Source: Gordionus sp. m RMFG-2023 | Taxonomy: Eukaryota; Nematomorpha; Gordioida; Chordodea; Parachordodidae | Direction: 5' to 3' | Length of the DNA: 64,000 bases | Assembly: GCF_954871325.1 (NCBI RefSeq) | Contig: NC_088776.1 | Location: 46,766,569 to 46,830,568 of the forward strand | Part shown: positions 34,327 through 46,839 of the stretch, in pieces | How the letters are laid out: each line of letters starts with the position of its first letter | Numbering within the stretch: the stretch's first letter is position 1 | Program-made: the position numbers and the translations under genes | Notes under the pieces: generated by a model | The model's database searches: none | Seen by the model: the letters and a program-made list of their open reading frames with translations, nothing else | Told to the model about the DNA's origin: nothing

Positions 34327-34889
34327 TTATCTATGTACAAAGCTATATAACACATATAATGCATTGGAAAGGATACAAACTAATAAAGCAACATATATTC
34401 CAAAGGCTATATAATCTCTAGTTCCAGCCCAAAAATAAATGGGCACCCCTTTGGCTGCTTGTTCCTTTGAAAAATAAATAACTCATTAAATATAAAATAG
34501 AATACTGCAAATTTAGCCTGAACTTCTTTAACTCTGGGATTATAATAAGCACCCTCTTTGTTTTTAATTAGCTTATAAGCAAAAACCTTTATTTCTGATG
34601 GACCATTATAAACGATATTTCTAACTACTCCATTCTGAACAGGAAGTTCCGTCTGTATTTCATTATATCTTAAACTTTTTTGCGATGTTGTTGATGATTT
34701 ATGAAGGTTATTGTATATATATCCAGAAGAGTCTTTAATTTGAGTATTTTCAGATAATTTAAATTCTTTTAAGCCCTTAAAATTAGCGAATGTAATATTA
34801 TGGCGAATTTATATAACCTGTTTAATATAAGAAGATAACACTGATGATTTAACCAATTTTCCCCAAATGGAATTAAATCGATATGCCAT
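34327..34889 (-). CDS. COX7A: Cytochrome c oxidase subunit 7A family protein (COX7A/COX7A2L-like)
   Basis: Three exons in phase 0: 34889-34818, 34775-34506 and 34464-34327, giving 159 residues with the stop at 34327-34329. The introns are 42 and 41 bases, with clean GT-AG borders. The N-terminus MAYRFNSIWGKL resembles the MYYKFSGFTQKL start of human COX7A2L. The C-terminal third, VKEVQAKFAEQAAKGVPIYF followed by a single membrane helix (FGIYVALLVCILSNALYVLY), is the COX7A fold: a short matrix helix, a GVPIY/GVPVY turn and one span of the inner membrane. The product is expected in cytochrome oxidase or as a supercomplex assembly factor. The middle (residues 25-95) is longer than in short COX7A proteins, which favours the COX7A2L type. 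Subtype not settled. Confidence 0.86.
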
Positions 34890-35022
34890 TTTATCAAATG
34901 AGCTTAGTATAATGAAAAACGTATCATATGTCAGTATGATTGATTTTTATAGGCATTTCTTAGATGTCGAATTCGATTGACGGTATATCAATATTTAATT
35001 TTAGATATCAATTTCTTGTCAA

Positions 35023-36247
35023 ATTAATTCAATTATCTCGCGTATACTTAAATTTTACTGATAATTATAATTAAACCTTCATTAAATATATACAAATTTG
35101 TTTTCCAAATTGTATTTTTATTAAAGATATATTTTCAGTTATTTATTTTTAAATTTATTTTATCTTCAATTTTTTTGACCGAATTTTTTTTTTGCAATTA
35201 TTTTTTATCATTATTATTTTATTTTTCTTCTACATTTTATTACATATAATTTTATAATAATAATAAAAGATTTTTTTTATTATTTATTAATAGTAAAAAT
35301 ATAAAATAAAATAATTTTTCTAAGAATATTAACGAATATATATTTTTTTTTATAATCGGGCTATATAGGCAACTTACCTAAAATGATGGGCACCATTATT
35401 ATTTATATCAAGGGTTTTAATTTGTATGGAGACCTTTGAAGTTGTTAGACTTGTGCTCCTCTCCTACTTGAGATTGAACTGATGTATAAACTTTTGAAAT
35501 TTCTCTCTATAGTCTCGAGATTACGATATATTTAATGTTCTACAATCTAATCAAAGCGATTAATTTGTAGAATATATATTTTATAAATTTTTAAATAAAC
35601 TCTTAATTATTATTTAAATTTATAATAAAATAAACTAATAAAATCATAATAACAATATTTTATCTATTATTGGCATCATATGTTTTAAATTAAGATAAAA
35701 ATATAAAATTTAAAAATTTGCATAGATATTTTTTGGCCGAAAGAGCTGAAATGTAAAAATAATTTTATTTCAGTTTTTTTGTTATAACCATTCAGTCTGT
35801 AAATAAGGTATCCAAAAATATATTAAAATATATTTGTATATTAATTTTACAGATCCTTCTATTTATAAGACATAAATTCCATCGGTAAATAATAATATTA
35901 AAAATATAAAAATATAAATAAGAAATTTAAAATAATAAAAAGATTTTAAAATTAAAAAAATTGAAAGTCAAGTCAAAATTTAAATAAAAGTACAAATTAT
36001 ATTCCAAAAAATAAAAAGTAAATAACTCAAAAAGTTAATATCAATTATCTCGCATATACATTAAATTTACTGATAATTATAATTAAACTTAATTCTTGAC
36101 CTTTATTAAGTTTTATTAATTTTTTCTATTCATTAAATATATACAAATTTGTTTTTCAAATTGTATTTCTATCAAAGATATATTTTCTGCAGTTATTTAT
36201 TTTTAAATTTATTTTATCTTCAATTTTTTGGGCCGAATTTTTTTTTT
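35023..36247. repeat. Direct duplication of a roughly 200 bp segment
   Basis: 35023-35207 and 36039-36247 share tactgataattataattaaa, aaatatatacaaatttgttt and tttattttatcttcaat in order and on the same strand, about 1.02 kb apart. The second copy has an extra stretch of about 30 bases. No terminal inverted repeats seen; the sequence between is AT-rich and empty. Confidence 0.75.
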
Positions 36248-36737
36248 GCAATGATAGAATAAAAAATATAAAACATTTAACTTACTTTACTTATTCCTAA
36301 AATTTTACATATCTTCTGCAAATGAGCAAAATTTTTAGACCGGCTAGATGAGAATTTAGTCTTTGCCCGGTCCGGCTTCAATTTTTACTAAGGTTAATAA
36401 GGTCTGTGAACCTGTTGATTTATTTAAAAAGTAAGTATTAGTCATTATTTTTAAATATTTTTGTATATTAAGAAGTATACTTAATTTTTTTAAATTCTTT
36501 ATCTTGATAGATATAATTTGACAGCAGAGAATCTCGAGAATATTAAAAATGCATGTCTCAATTGTTTTTTGGGAAAATAAATAAGATAATTATTTATATT
36601 ATAAATAATTTATTGTTTAGTTGTTATCTATCTATATTATATTTTTCCGATTTTATGATGTCATAATAAATATTTTTTTATAATATTCTTTATTTTTATA
36701 CTTGAATCAATACTTGTACTTAATGTATTGTTGAATT

Positions 36738-38189
36738 CATAGGCGTAGTCAGGGGGTGGGTTCAGAAATTTATCATTTTTTGTAAATATCATTTTTAGCT
36801 AATAAAAAATATCCCCCTTAGTCCCCACTCCCTGACCCTCAAAAATGTATGCATATATCTTAAACAATAATTTGAAAGAAAAAATGTAAAAGTTGATATT
36901 TTTTTATAAAACTATTCATCATAATTTATACATTTTTGGGAAATATAATATAAATATATAATATGAACCAAAAATGTTTTTTAATAAATGGAATATAAGC
37001 CAAAGATAAGTCTTAAGACAAATGTGAAATGTATTATAATTATTAATAATAGATCCATAAAATTACTAATATAATATATCCAGTGGCGTAGCTACGGGGG
37101 TGGTTTTCGGGTTTGGACCCCTTCCAGAGCAAAATTATTTTTTTAGATTATACGTTCAAAAGACTTAAAAGTGACTTTATATCAAATAAATACCATTAAT
37201 ATTTATATTTTTGGTTTTGATGTTTGTGAAAGGATAATATATTACTATTGAAATTATTTTGGGTAGTATTATTATAAAGTCATTGAGAATAATCTACTAA
37301 ATTATAATAACATATTATTGTTGCATTTAAAAATTTATTATTAATTATCGAAGATATGGTTATGATTTTTAAGATAAACCCCGCCGAAGGCTGGGCAAAA
37401 GGGCCGAAGGCCCCTTAAAGGGGGCCTGGGGGGCGAAGCCCCCAGGCTTATATGTATGGACCCCCTCTAAGGAAAATTTCTAGCTACGCCACTGAATATA
37501 TCAAATATAATTTTTTATAAAGTGAGTAATTTTAATTTAGATAAAATTAAATCATAAATTAAATAAAAATATTAAAGCACAATACAAACAGTGGAATATT
37601 ATATGTCGTAGATTTACAGTATATCTAATTTTATCAATTATCATATGATAATCAAGTAATTTTTATCAATATAGCGAATTAAATATTTTACAGAAAACTA
37701 TAAAATATTGATAAGGACATCAGAAAATATCTTTTAAAGACATTGTGGGATGAATAATATGAAGATTTAATTTTTATATCTTTTTTTATTTAATAATAAA
37801 TAGATGGCGTTAAATAATTGAATGCAAATTGTTGCTATATTTATATCACTAAAATTTGTTAAATTATTAATTGTAATATATTCTCTAACTGTCAAATATG
37901 TCTGTAAAAGTGAAATTTTACCTAGTATTGTAACTAATTCTTTATAATAGAGGAATATCAACTATATCATTTACTTTTTATAAATAAATTTTTTATAATT
38001 GTTTGGAATAAATTATTACCATGCTTTTATATTAATGTATATACAAGTAATTTATTATATTTTATATAAACTAATAAAAATATAAATCATATTTGTTCCA
38101 GGCTTATTTTTTTTAATAAAATTTGCAAAAAAAATTTTAATTCCCCCCCCCCCCCCTTCCCCCTTAGAAAAATCCTGGCTACGCCTATG
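36738..38189. mobile_element. Non-autonomous element with CATAGGCGTAG ends, host to a MITE
   Basis: Left end cataggcgtagtcaggggg and right end ccttagaaaaatcctggctacgcctatg are inverted repeats. The flanks gttgaatt (36730-36737) and gttaaata (38190-38197) agree at six of eight bases, an aged 8-bp target duplication. No transposase coding is seen. The 37081-37494 MITE is inserted inside it. A run of C lies next to the right end. Confidence 0.75.
37081..37494. mobile_element. MITE with GTGGCGTAGCTA ends, copy 2
   Basis: Ends cagtggcgtagctacgg and tagctacgccactg, with a perfect target duplication AATATATC at 37073-37080 and 37495-37502. The body is nearly collinear with 10260-10647, including the ggacccc block near the left and the gaagccnccaggctt block near the right. 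A short stretch (ataaaccccgccgaaggctg) is present here and shortened in copy 1. Confidence 0.93.
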
Positions 38190-38199
38190 GTTAAATATC

Positions 38200-39390
38200 A
38201 TACAACAAAATTCTTATGTATTAAAATCTCATATTTTTTTTAATTATATTTATAAACATTGCAAAATTATTAAATATTCATATGGGTGTTTCAATATCTT
38301 ATTCAACGTAAGTTATCTATTAAACAATTTCGATTTGTTCACCAATTCAAAATACTTATGGTATTTAAAAAAAAATATTATATCACTAATATATATCCAT
38401 AATTTAAAATCACCATTAACATACACCCTATACACCCAAAGCAGACTTACATGATAGTTATATCTAAATTCATAAAATTTTTAACAATTCTGTTATAAAT
38501 GTTTAAAAAAAATAATATTTTAATATTATTTAAAATAAGATAATATGATTAAAATAATATTTTAATATTATTTAAAATAAAATAATAATTATAATATAAT
38601 AAATTATAATTTCATTATAAAAATATAGTATAAAATTAATTTAAATAATTTATAATTTAAAATAAATTATAATATTAATTAAAATAATTTACAATAGTCG
38701 TATGACCTTTTATAAAATATATCGCGATCTACTTCTGACTATAATACATATCGCGATTTTTACTAAATTATTTCATTTCATATTCAAATTTATATTCTAA
38801 AATAATATTATATAAAGGGGAAATTTTTTAGATATAATATCATATTGTAATTCTTCATTTTAATTTAATAAAATAATTTCCTTAATCTTAGCCAGCCATC
38901 ATCATGTGTTTCTATCACCAATTATATAATACCACAACAATTCATAATAATTCGTGCTTATATCAATGACTCTATCAATATTATAAAATTCATATTATTT
39001 ATTCATTTAAACCTAATTCAATTGATATGCACTTTATAAATCACATATAAATCAAATATTCATATTATAATCAACACAACAATCTCCATCTCGAATAATC
39101 CTCCCCGCCGATATGAATATAAATTTTTTATTAAAAACTCAAATTACAAGTTATTATAGAAATGAAAATAATCTTATTTTAAAATAACAAAAATGCAACC
39201 TTCTATAAAATTAAAAAATAAAATCATGTAATTTAATCTAAAAAGCTCTCATTTTTATTGCCTATTTAGTTCACTCTATTTTAATTTTCTGAACCATTTA
39301 TTATTATCTGCATATATTTTATTCACATATTTGTGGTTATTTATATATAAAATTTATTAAGATGCAAACTTGTAAAAAAAAATTTAAAAT
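38200..39390. other. AT-rich spacer, nothing recognised
   Basis: Contains simple A/T duplications around 38515-38700 (ttaaaataatattttaatat repeated) and no other structure I can support. Confidence 0.4.
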
Positions 39391-39393
39391 TGA

Positions 39394-39784
39394 TATAGAA
39401 TGCTATATTACTCATACTCAGTAACGTTTGGTCAAATTTTAGTGATTGTTTTCTTGGTTATTTTTGTAAAATAATGATACCGAGTTTCTCGGGTTTTAAT
39501 TTTGATATTACAGTGGGCTTGATAAAATTGCCATGAGATTATATCAAATATGATTTTTAATATGCTGGTACTACATATATTGTACAGCTGATTATCTAGG
39601 ACGAACAAAAATCATGCGATTTGTTCTTAATTTAGTACAGCATTAATTTCCTTACAACATGGATTTGTATTATTAAAATGAAAACCCGAGAAACTCGTTA
39701 TCATTATTTTACAAAAATAACCCAGAAACCAATCCTTAAAATTTGACCAAACGTCACTGAGTATGAGTAATATAGCATTCTATA
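39394..39784. mobile_element. Palindromic MITE with arms over 100 bp
   Basis: Starts tatagaatgctatattactc and ends with its complement gagtaatatagcattctata. The arms continue through ctcagtaacgtttggtca and gaccaaacgtcactgag up to the cgagtttctcgggttttaa word and its partner. About 115 bases pair on each side of a 150-base loop with few mismatches. The target site may be a TA, but a duplication is not distinguishable in the AT background. Confidence 0.88.
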
Positions 39785-39789
39785 ACCAT

Positions 39790-41110
39790 TAAAAAAAATC
39801 TTTTATAGATTAGCATCTTTATAATAAATTTTTATATTTAAATAACCATACAATGAAATATGCAAATAAAATACTATTCGAAATTATATAATATTTTTAT
39901 GATATAGAATAATATAGAACTGATTAGTGTTGTTAATTGATTGGATGTGTAAACCCCTGACCCGGCGTTTGGGACTAAAAATCGACTAAACAAGCGCTGA
40001 GCCCTAATCCCGAGCACAGATTTTTAAATTTAAAAGTGATTTCTAGTGTATTTGAAGCTATGAATTTATAAGATATTTACAAATATAAATGGGCGCTATA
40101 AGGATCATATGGCAAATACAAAGCATAGAAGTTGTGATATTATAAGCTGTGTTAAAAAAAAATTTGTATATAGTGTATTTATAATTAACAAAGTTTTATA
40201 ATAACATATAGATATTTACTTACGCAATCTGACCAATGAAAAAAATATTCCGGTAACTGATTCTTATGGAATTATGATTAAATGGCATTTAATTTTAATG
40301 GATATTTTTTAAATATGAGTACAATTACAAAATGACAAAACAAATTATAATTAATAAAATTTTGTTTGCAAAGTATAATGTTGCATCTATGAAGTCTTTA
40401 GAAGATTCAATGGAAATTATAAATAGGCCAACGAGCTGATCCCGGATCCTGCACCATGTAAAATTATCTCTAATAGGCTTCTTGATTAATTTATAGTTTC
40501 CAAAATTCATAATGGGCTGCACAAGCCACGGTGATCGGAACTGTAGATAAAATTCTTAGGGCAATTGATATATTTGAAAGGGCTTCTGATAGCTCATAGG
40601 GTGGATAAATAGTAAAATTTCGAAGGAGGCGTTTTGATTGGACAGCACATTAATCAAGTTGTAGTTCGGCTAGATTTGATCTATTAATGCTATCCACATT
40701 AAATTTTGTTTCATAAACAAACATATAATTTATAGCAATGAAACAATAAATCAGTTTCGGACATCGTATCATTTTCACCCCCCCCCCCTACTTATTTCAT
40801 AACATCTACTCGCTGGGGTGTTTTGATATTGAGTCCCAATATAATTTACAAAATTTACCTCTGGTATAATATTTCATGCCTTTTGAATTGTATTTCCTTA
40901 AAATTTTTTATAAACAGCTTAAAAAAGTTGAATTCTGTTTGCAATTTATTTTTTTGTGTTTCCCTTCTTAGATTAATTACAATATTCTTATCATTTAATT
41001 GCACTCTGTTAATGTTAAAATGATTAAACATAAAATTTTACATTCCACATTAAAATATTCCCTATAAAATTAAATCTTACTAAATCAAGAATAAGTAAAC
41101 CCTAACTTAC
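39790..41110. other. Spacer, no gene recognised
   Basis: AT-rich, with a C run near 40780 and a GGCC-poor patch near 39950-40010 (ctgacccggcg, gagccctaatcccgag) that may be old transposon end sequence. Short open frames here show no family resemblance. Confidence 0.35.
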
Positions 41111-41116
41111 CTACAA

Positions 41117-41494
41117 AGTGGCGTAACTATAGACCCAACACAACGACGAGGAGTGAGAAAAGCAAACCTTTTTATTAAAAATGGTCTTAAACAAATGACT
41201 ATTTTTTTATTACTAAAATTAATATATAGTATATCAAAAGAAAATTTAAAGATGACACTTTTTATTTGTTAATGTATGGAATTTTATATAGTATATTAAA
41301 TGAAATATTATTTATAAAAAAAAGCAATAAATATATAAAAATAGTCGAAATGTATATATTTAATAATGTAAAATGGTATAGGAAGTTAATTTATAGAAAA
41401 TAAGGTACCTTTTGACACATCAGCATTTTCTTGTATATGGAGTAGATATTTTGAACAGGGGGCTTCTCATGACCTTCTTAGTAGTTATGCCACT
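41117..41494. mobile_element. Probable MITE with GTGGCGTAACTA ends
   Basis: Left end agtggcgtaactatag and right end tagttatgccact are inverted repeats and related to the GTGGCGTAGCTA family ends. The interior is AT-rich and non-coding. Flanks do not give a clear target duplication. Confidence 0.55.
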
Positions 41495-41675
41495 AATACA
41501 ACTATTAACATTATCCTCAATTTGCAAAATTTGCAAACTTATCAAGATTACTTCAAAACTCTTATATAATTATAAATTTAAGTAAATTAATAGAAAATTT
41601 ATGGTAAATGAAACCAAACTTTTAAAATTAGAAAAATCCTAACATGATCCTTGTTGTTGAGTTATAGATAGTGCC

Positions 41676-44450
41676 TTGAAGTTGAGGAGGGGGGGGGGAG
41701 GCAATCCTTCAAATCGGATTCAAGAAATGAAAATCATGGGAAAATTGCCAATTTTTCCTCACAAATGTCTGGTTTGCATAACTAATAAACAGATAAAATC
41801 ACATCAACAAATATTCCGAGAATGCAAATTTTTCACAAAAATTAACGACAAGGAATTAAGAATATGGTAGAAATGAATGTTGTTGAGGATAATTTTAACA
41901 AAGAAATAAAGAATATATTGAATAGGTATAAGGAAATCTTTAAAGAAGAATTAGGTACTCTAAAAGATTTTGAAGTGGATATACGATTAGAAGAAAATTA
42001 TCGACCTAAATTTTGCGGAATAAATAGATTACCGTTTTCGTGGATAGAAGAGATAGATAAAGAATTGGACAAATGGCTAAAAGAAGGAATAATAAGACCA
42101 ATGGTGCATAGTGTATGGGCAACACCTTAAGTTCTCATAAGAAAACTGGATAACAGTTTAAGACTATGCATAGACTATCGGTTAACTCGTGGTTAATAGA
42201 TGAAAAATATCCACTACAGATTATTGGCTAATTTAAAAGGAGCAACAATTTTTACGAAAATAGATTTTTCTAATGCTTACTTGCAAATTATGTGTGAGAA
42301 GACACGTAAGATATTAACGATTACAACGCATAGAGGTTTGTTTGCATTCTGCCGATTGCCTTTTGGATTGAAGGTATCAGCACAAATATTTCAAAGAACA
42401 ATGGCTGCTATGTTCCAAGGATTAAGTGGTATTATGTATTATTTGGATGATGTTTTAATAGCAGGTAAAACAGAACAAGAATATAATAGTAGATTAATTA
42501 AAGTGCCAGATATTATTTTAGAAAATGGTCTGAAAGCTAATATGAAAAAGAGTATTTTTGGAGTAAAAGTAGTAAAGTACTTAGGACATGTAATGGGAGA
42601 TGAAATTTATCCATTTCGAAGAATACAGATATAATTATAAATATGAGAGCACCAAGTAATAAGATGCAATTACAAGCGTTTTGGGGAGCTACAAATTATT
42701 ATCATCGATTTATACCAAATTTCGCAGAGCTGTTAAAGAAAAATATAAATCGAATGGCAAAAGGAACAAGAACAAGTTTTGAGATACTTAAAATGAGAAT
42801 GGTAGAGAAACCGATTTTGAATTGTTTTAGAGAATTTAGATATTATATTAGCAGTAGATGCATCTATGAAGGTATAGGAGGAACTTTATTACAAATGACA
42901 GATAAGGTTGAGAAACCTTTTTATTCTTATCGAGACGGTTTAGTTGCGCTGAAAAAAAGTATTCAACCATTGAGAAGTAGGCTCTTGCCGTTAAATTCGG
43001 ACTACCAAAATGCAAAAGAATATCTGATTGGAGTTTTGTATTATATGCGGACCATAAACCGTTAGTTTATTTATTTAAGAAAAAAATAAGGAGTTAATGC
43101 TATCGCCCAAGCTACAAAAATGGTTGTTATTGGTAGATAATTCCGATTTTGAAATAAGATACAGAGAAGGTAAATTAGATTGTTTACCAGATATTTTATC
43201 AAGATTGTTCATAAAAGAAACAGAAGAGGAAGAAAGAGAATCCAAAATTAATAGTTTAGAAAGATTTTTCGTAGAAGAGTAAGTAAATAATATTATTATA
43301 AGATCTTTGAAAGTATACTAGAGAGAAACCGATAACTTTAGAACTAGTAGATAACGTATCTAAACAAGATGAAGAATTAATGAGAATTAAAGAATGTTTG
43401 AAAGGAGACATAGATTGGACAAAGCATTCAAAAAGGGTAAGAATGAATTAAACATGGAAGACAATTATCTCATGAGAGGATATCGTTTAGTGATTCCATT
43501 GGTATTAAGAAAGGATATTTTAGCAGCAATACATGCAGGACACCAAGGTATAGAAAAAATGAAAAATAAGGCACGAGAATATATTTGGTGGCCCAAGATA
43601 AATAGTGAAATAGAAAAATTAGCTAGAAGTTGTGAACTTTTAACATGTGGGCTAATGTACCAGCAAAAAATAAAGCAGATAAATGGCCAGAAATGGACAT
43701 TCCAGGTAAAAGAATACATGTAGGTTTTTAGAATATGAAAAAAGAAAATATTTTATCATGGTAAATGCTGGTTCGAAATGGATAGATTGTCAACAGGTTT
43801 CAAGTTTAACGACAAAAGTAGCTTTGAAGAAAATAAAAGATTTTGCAGGAAATATGGATTAATGGAAACTTTGATATCGGATGGAGGCCCAGCGTTTAAA
43901 GATAGAGGTGACAAATTTTGTGATAGGTGGAATATTAAACATTTATTGTCACCACCACATTACCCGAGAAGTAATGGGCAAGCCGAGAGAATGGTAGCTA
44001 TTGTTAAAAGCTGGATAAAGAAAGAGAAATATGGAGAAGGAAATTGGTGGTTATTGTTATTAGCTTACAACAACTCTAGGACAGCCAAAGGTAGGTCACC
44101 TGCTGAGATATTTTTAGGTAGGAAAATAAGAACTGAATTAGAATAAAGGAAAAATTAGAGAAGCAAAAAAGCCCATATAATAATAAATTTAAAATTGGAA
44201 GCTTAGTGTGGATACTTATGTTTAATGGTCCAATAAAATGGGGGAAGGGTATAGTAAAGAAAAATTTAATAAGAAATGGCGGAGGAACGCACAAGCTGAA
44301 ATATTGTCACACGGATATTGTAACATCTGATAATAATGCAATTTTATCAGTGCGAGAAGAGGGGGAACCGTCTAAAAACGGAAAGTTAATTTTTATGGGG
44401 GGGGGGGGGGTGATGTTATATTTGCTTGTTTTTATTTTAATTTTTTATAT
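41676..44450 (+). mobile_element. Ty3/Gypsy LTR retrotransposon fossil, pol region
   Basis: Parts appear in the Gypsy order on the plus strand: a short upstream piece; reverse transcriptase (roughly 41.9-42.6 kb, with the FTKIDFSNAYLQI and YLDDVL signatures); RNase H and connection (roughly 42.6-43.3 kb); an integrase zinc-binding region (roughly 43.4-43.7 kb, GHQGIEKM); and integrase core (roughly 43.8-44.2 kb, SPPHYPRSNGQAERMV). A G-run near 44400 sits where a polypurine tract is expected, and the AT-rich sequence after it to about 44760 could be a 3' LTR. I found no matching 5' LTR. The element is truncated on the left and broken in several places. It is a dead copy of moderate age. Confidence 0.9.
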
Positions 44451-44878
44451 TTAAATAATTACTTTGTAATTTGAATATTTGAACAGGAATAATGTTGTTA
44501 AATAATTATTTTCGTTTTGAATATTGTGTTAATAGAGTTTTTGACTAATATAATTTAATATTTAGAAATATTTGAATATTTAAGTTGTTTGAATATATTA
44601 TTATATCATGAACTTTGATTTACTTTTAATTTTTAAAATTTATATAAATACGCAACGATTATATAATATAACAGTTTTTGTTTGGATAGTTTTTGGTGTA
44701 AATTTCGGAAATCCATTTGAATAAAGTCGTAAGAATTGTTGTTGAATTAATTAATTGTAATAGTTTTTTTTCATAATTTATACAAATTAATAAGTTTCAT
44801 TTTTATTTTAGATTTAATAATCTCTGTAATTTGCCTTGGAACTTTTATCTAGTCTCCCTTAAAACACTCAATAAATAT

Positions 44879-45791
44879 CAGAGACCTGCAGGCCCGGCCC
44901 AAAGCCCGGGCAGTATTTTATATATTTAAAATATACCCGGCCAGGCCTAAAAAATTTTTTTTAAAAACCGGGCCGAGGCGTATTTTTTAAAAAAATTTAT
45001 ACAACATGAATTATTATATTCGTCAATTAGATATGGTTATAATGATTATATAGTTATGATTAATATAATGTTTGGTGAAAGTTAACACTAGCTAACACTC
45101 ATAGTATCTATCATAATATAATTAAAGTTTTTTTGCCTGAAATAAATAAGCAAAAGATTAAATACATTATTATATAATATGTTATATTTTTTTTATAAAT
45201 ACAATTAATAAAGTGTATTCTCAAAATATTATTTACACAAATTTTTTATAGTATCAATTTGTTATATATACTAAGTATCTGTTTAGAATAAAAATAAATA
45301 AAATATATTAGTGTTGTTAAACGGCTCGTTTTGAGCCGATTTTTAAAAACGGCTAACTCAGTTTTTTATCCAGAAAAATATTATGCAAGCCTGAAAATTT
45401 TGCTCATAGAAGGAGCAAAGTTCTAGACATATAGTATCGAAATTTCGAGGCTTAGTCAATATTTCTTTGGCGAAAATATTGAGTTGACTGTTTTTAAAAA
45501 TAGGCTCAAAACGAGCCGTTTAAGCTAATATGCTTGCTTATTAAATGATAATACTCGCCGAAAAATATGATAAAATACCAAATAGATGAATTTTTTTGTA
45601 TATATCAGGTCGAATATAATTTTAAAAAATTCCGAACCGGGCTTAAAAATTTTTTTTTAAAGTCCAGGTCAGGCCCCCAAAAAATATTTTTTAAAATATA
45701 CGGGCCGAGCCTAAAATTTTTAAACCTGGACCGGGCATAAAATTTTTTAATCCAGGCCGGGCCGTGCAAATGGTACCTCTGCAGGTCTCTG
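44879..45791. mobile_element. Non-autonomous hAT, family A
   Basis: Ends cagagacctgcaggcccgg and gtacctctgcaggtctctg are longer inverted repeats than in the 21291 copy. The target duplication ATAAATAT is perfect (44871-44878 and 45792-45799). Subterminal ggccc/ccggg words are present on both sides. No transposase is coded. A fold-back MITE is inserted at 45310-45523. Confidence 0.93.
45310..45523. mobile_element. Fold-back MITE, GTGTTGTTAAACGG family, copy nested in a hAT
   Basis: Left arm gtgttgttaaacggctcgtt and right arm caaaacgagccgtttaa pair almost perfectly, with the family core words (gcaagcctgaaaattttgct, cgaaatttcgaggctt) between. It is the best preserved copy in the window. Confidence 0.88.
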
Positions 45792-46550
45792 ATAAATATA
45801 TTACGATTACTAAGATCGTAACAGTTTGGATCACATTTTTTAAAAATAAAAATAATACGTCTGTTTTAGGTTTAGCATTAAGCATAAAATTAAAATTAGC
45901 CGTTAAGATATCTTTTAGTGAATTATCTTAGTTTCACTTCACTATTAGACTAGTTTACATTACAATATTATGTCATAACAATTTGGAAAATATTTGTTAT
46001 AAAATCAAATGTTTCTCTCTTTTTAATACTCAAATATTCATTCAATATAAAGTATTTTTGCAGATTTTTAAATTTTACCTTTTTTATATAACAATTTCAT
46101 AGAAATGATTAAATAAAGTCTAAAAACTGTTTCGTATTTTTTTCCAAGAATAGGAAGCTTCAATGACACTTTATCTGAGAAGGGATGATCTCCAAAAACG
46201 AAATATACGTTTTTGAATTGCAGATTTACATATTTTTCATGCGATAATAATACTTAATTCGTCATTTTTATAGGGATTGGTGAATAAGATAATAAATTAA
46301 GGATATGTGTATTGTACTATATTAAAATATAATTGATTTATTATTAATAAATCACTGTATAGGGTAACTTATAAACATAATTTATAAAATATTTATTAAT
46401 TTTAATTAAATTACTAGCTAATAACCCGACAAGAATCGGGGTTGAGGGGTAATAGTGTTTGTATATGGTACTAAATATACTTTATTAATATATTTTATAA
46501 AAATATTAAAATTTAGGAGAAAAAGAGGTAAATTTGTGAATCACAATTAT

Positions 46551-46836
46551 CACTTATATTCTTAATAAAAATTTTAAACATATATAAGTAGAAAAGTCTT
46601 GGTATTTTATTATAAAATTTGTTTATTAATACAATTATCTAATTCATTTCCATACATAATAATCTTATTTTTTCAAATATAAAAGCGGAATATGAGGTGC
46701 TCGAACATATTTCGATTTAAATTCACTTATATTCTTAATAAAAATTTTAAACTTATATATAAGTAGAAAAGTCTTGGTATTTTATTATAAAATTTGTTTA
46801 TTAATATTACAATTAGCTAATTCATTTACATACATT
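46551..46836. repeat. Direct repeat, two units 172 bp apart
   Basis: The unit tattcttaataaaaatttta through aagtagaaaagtcttggtat and attataaaatttgtttatta occurs at about 46551-46660 and 46723-46836. The copies are almost identical; between them is a short unrelated spacer. A GC-richer patch (46890-47000) follows without recognisable content. Confidence 0.85.
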
Positions 46837-46839
46837 CGT

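Noticed and set aside
44411-44760. 3' LTR of the Gypsy fossil
   Set aside because: Position after the G-run and a possible TATA/AATAAA order suggest it, but without a second copy it cannot be confirmed here.
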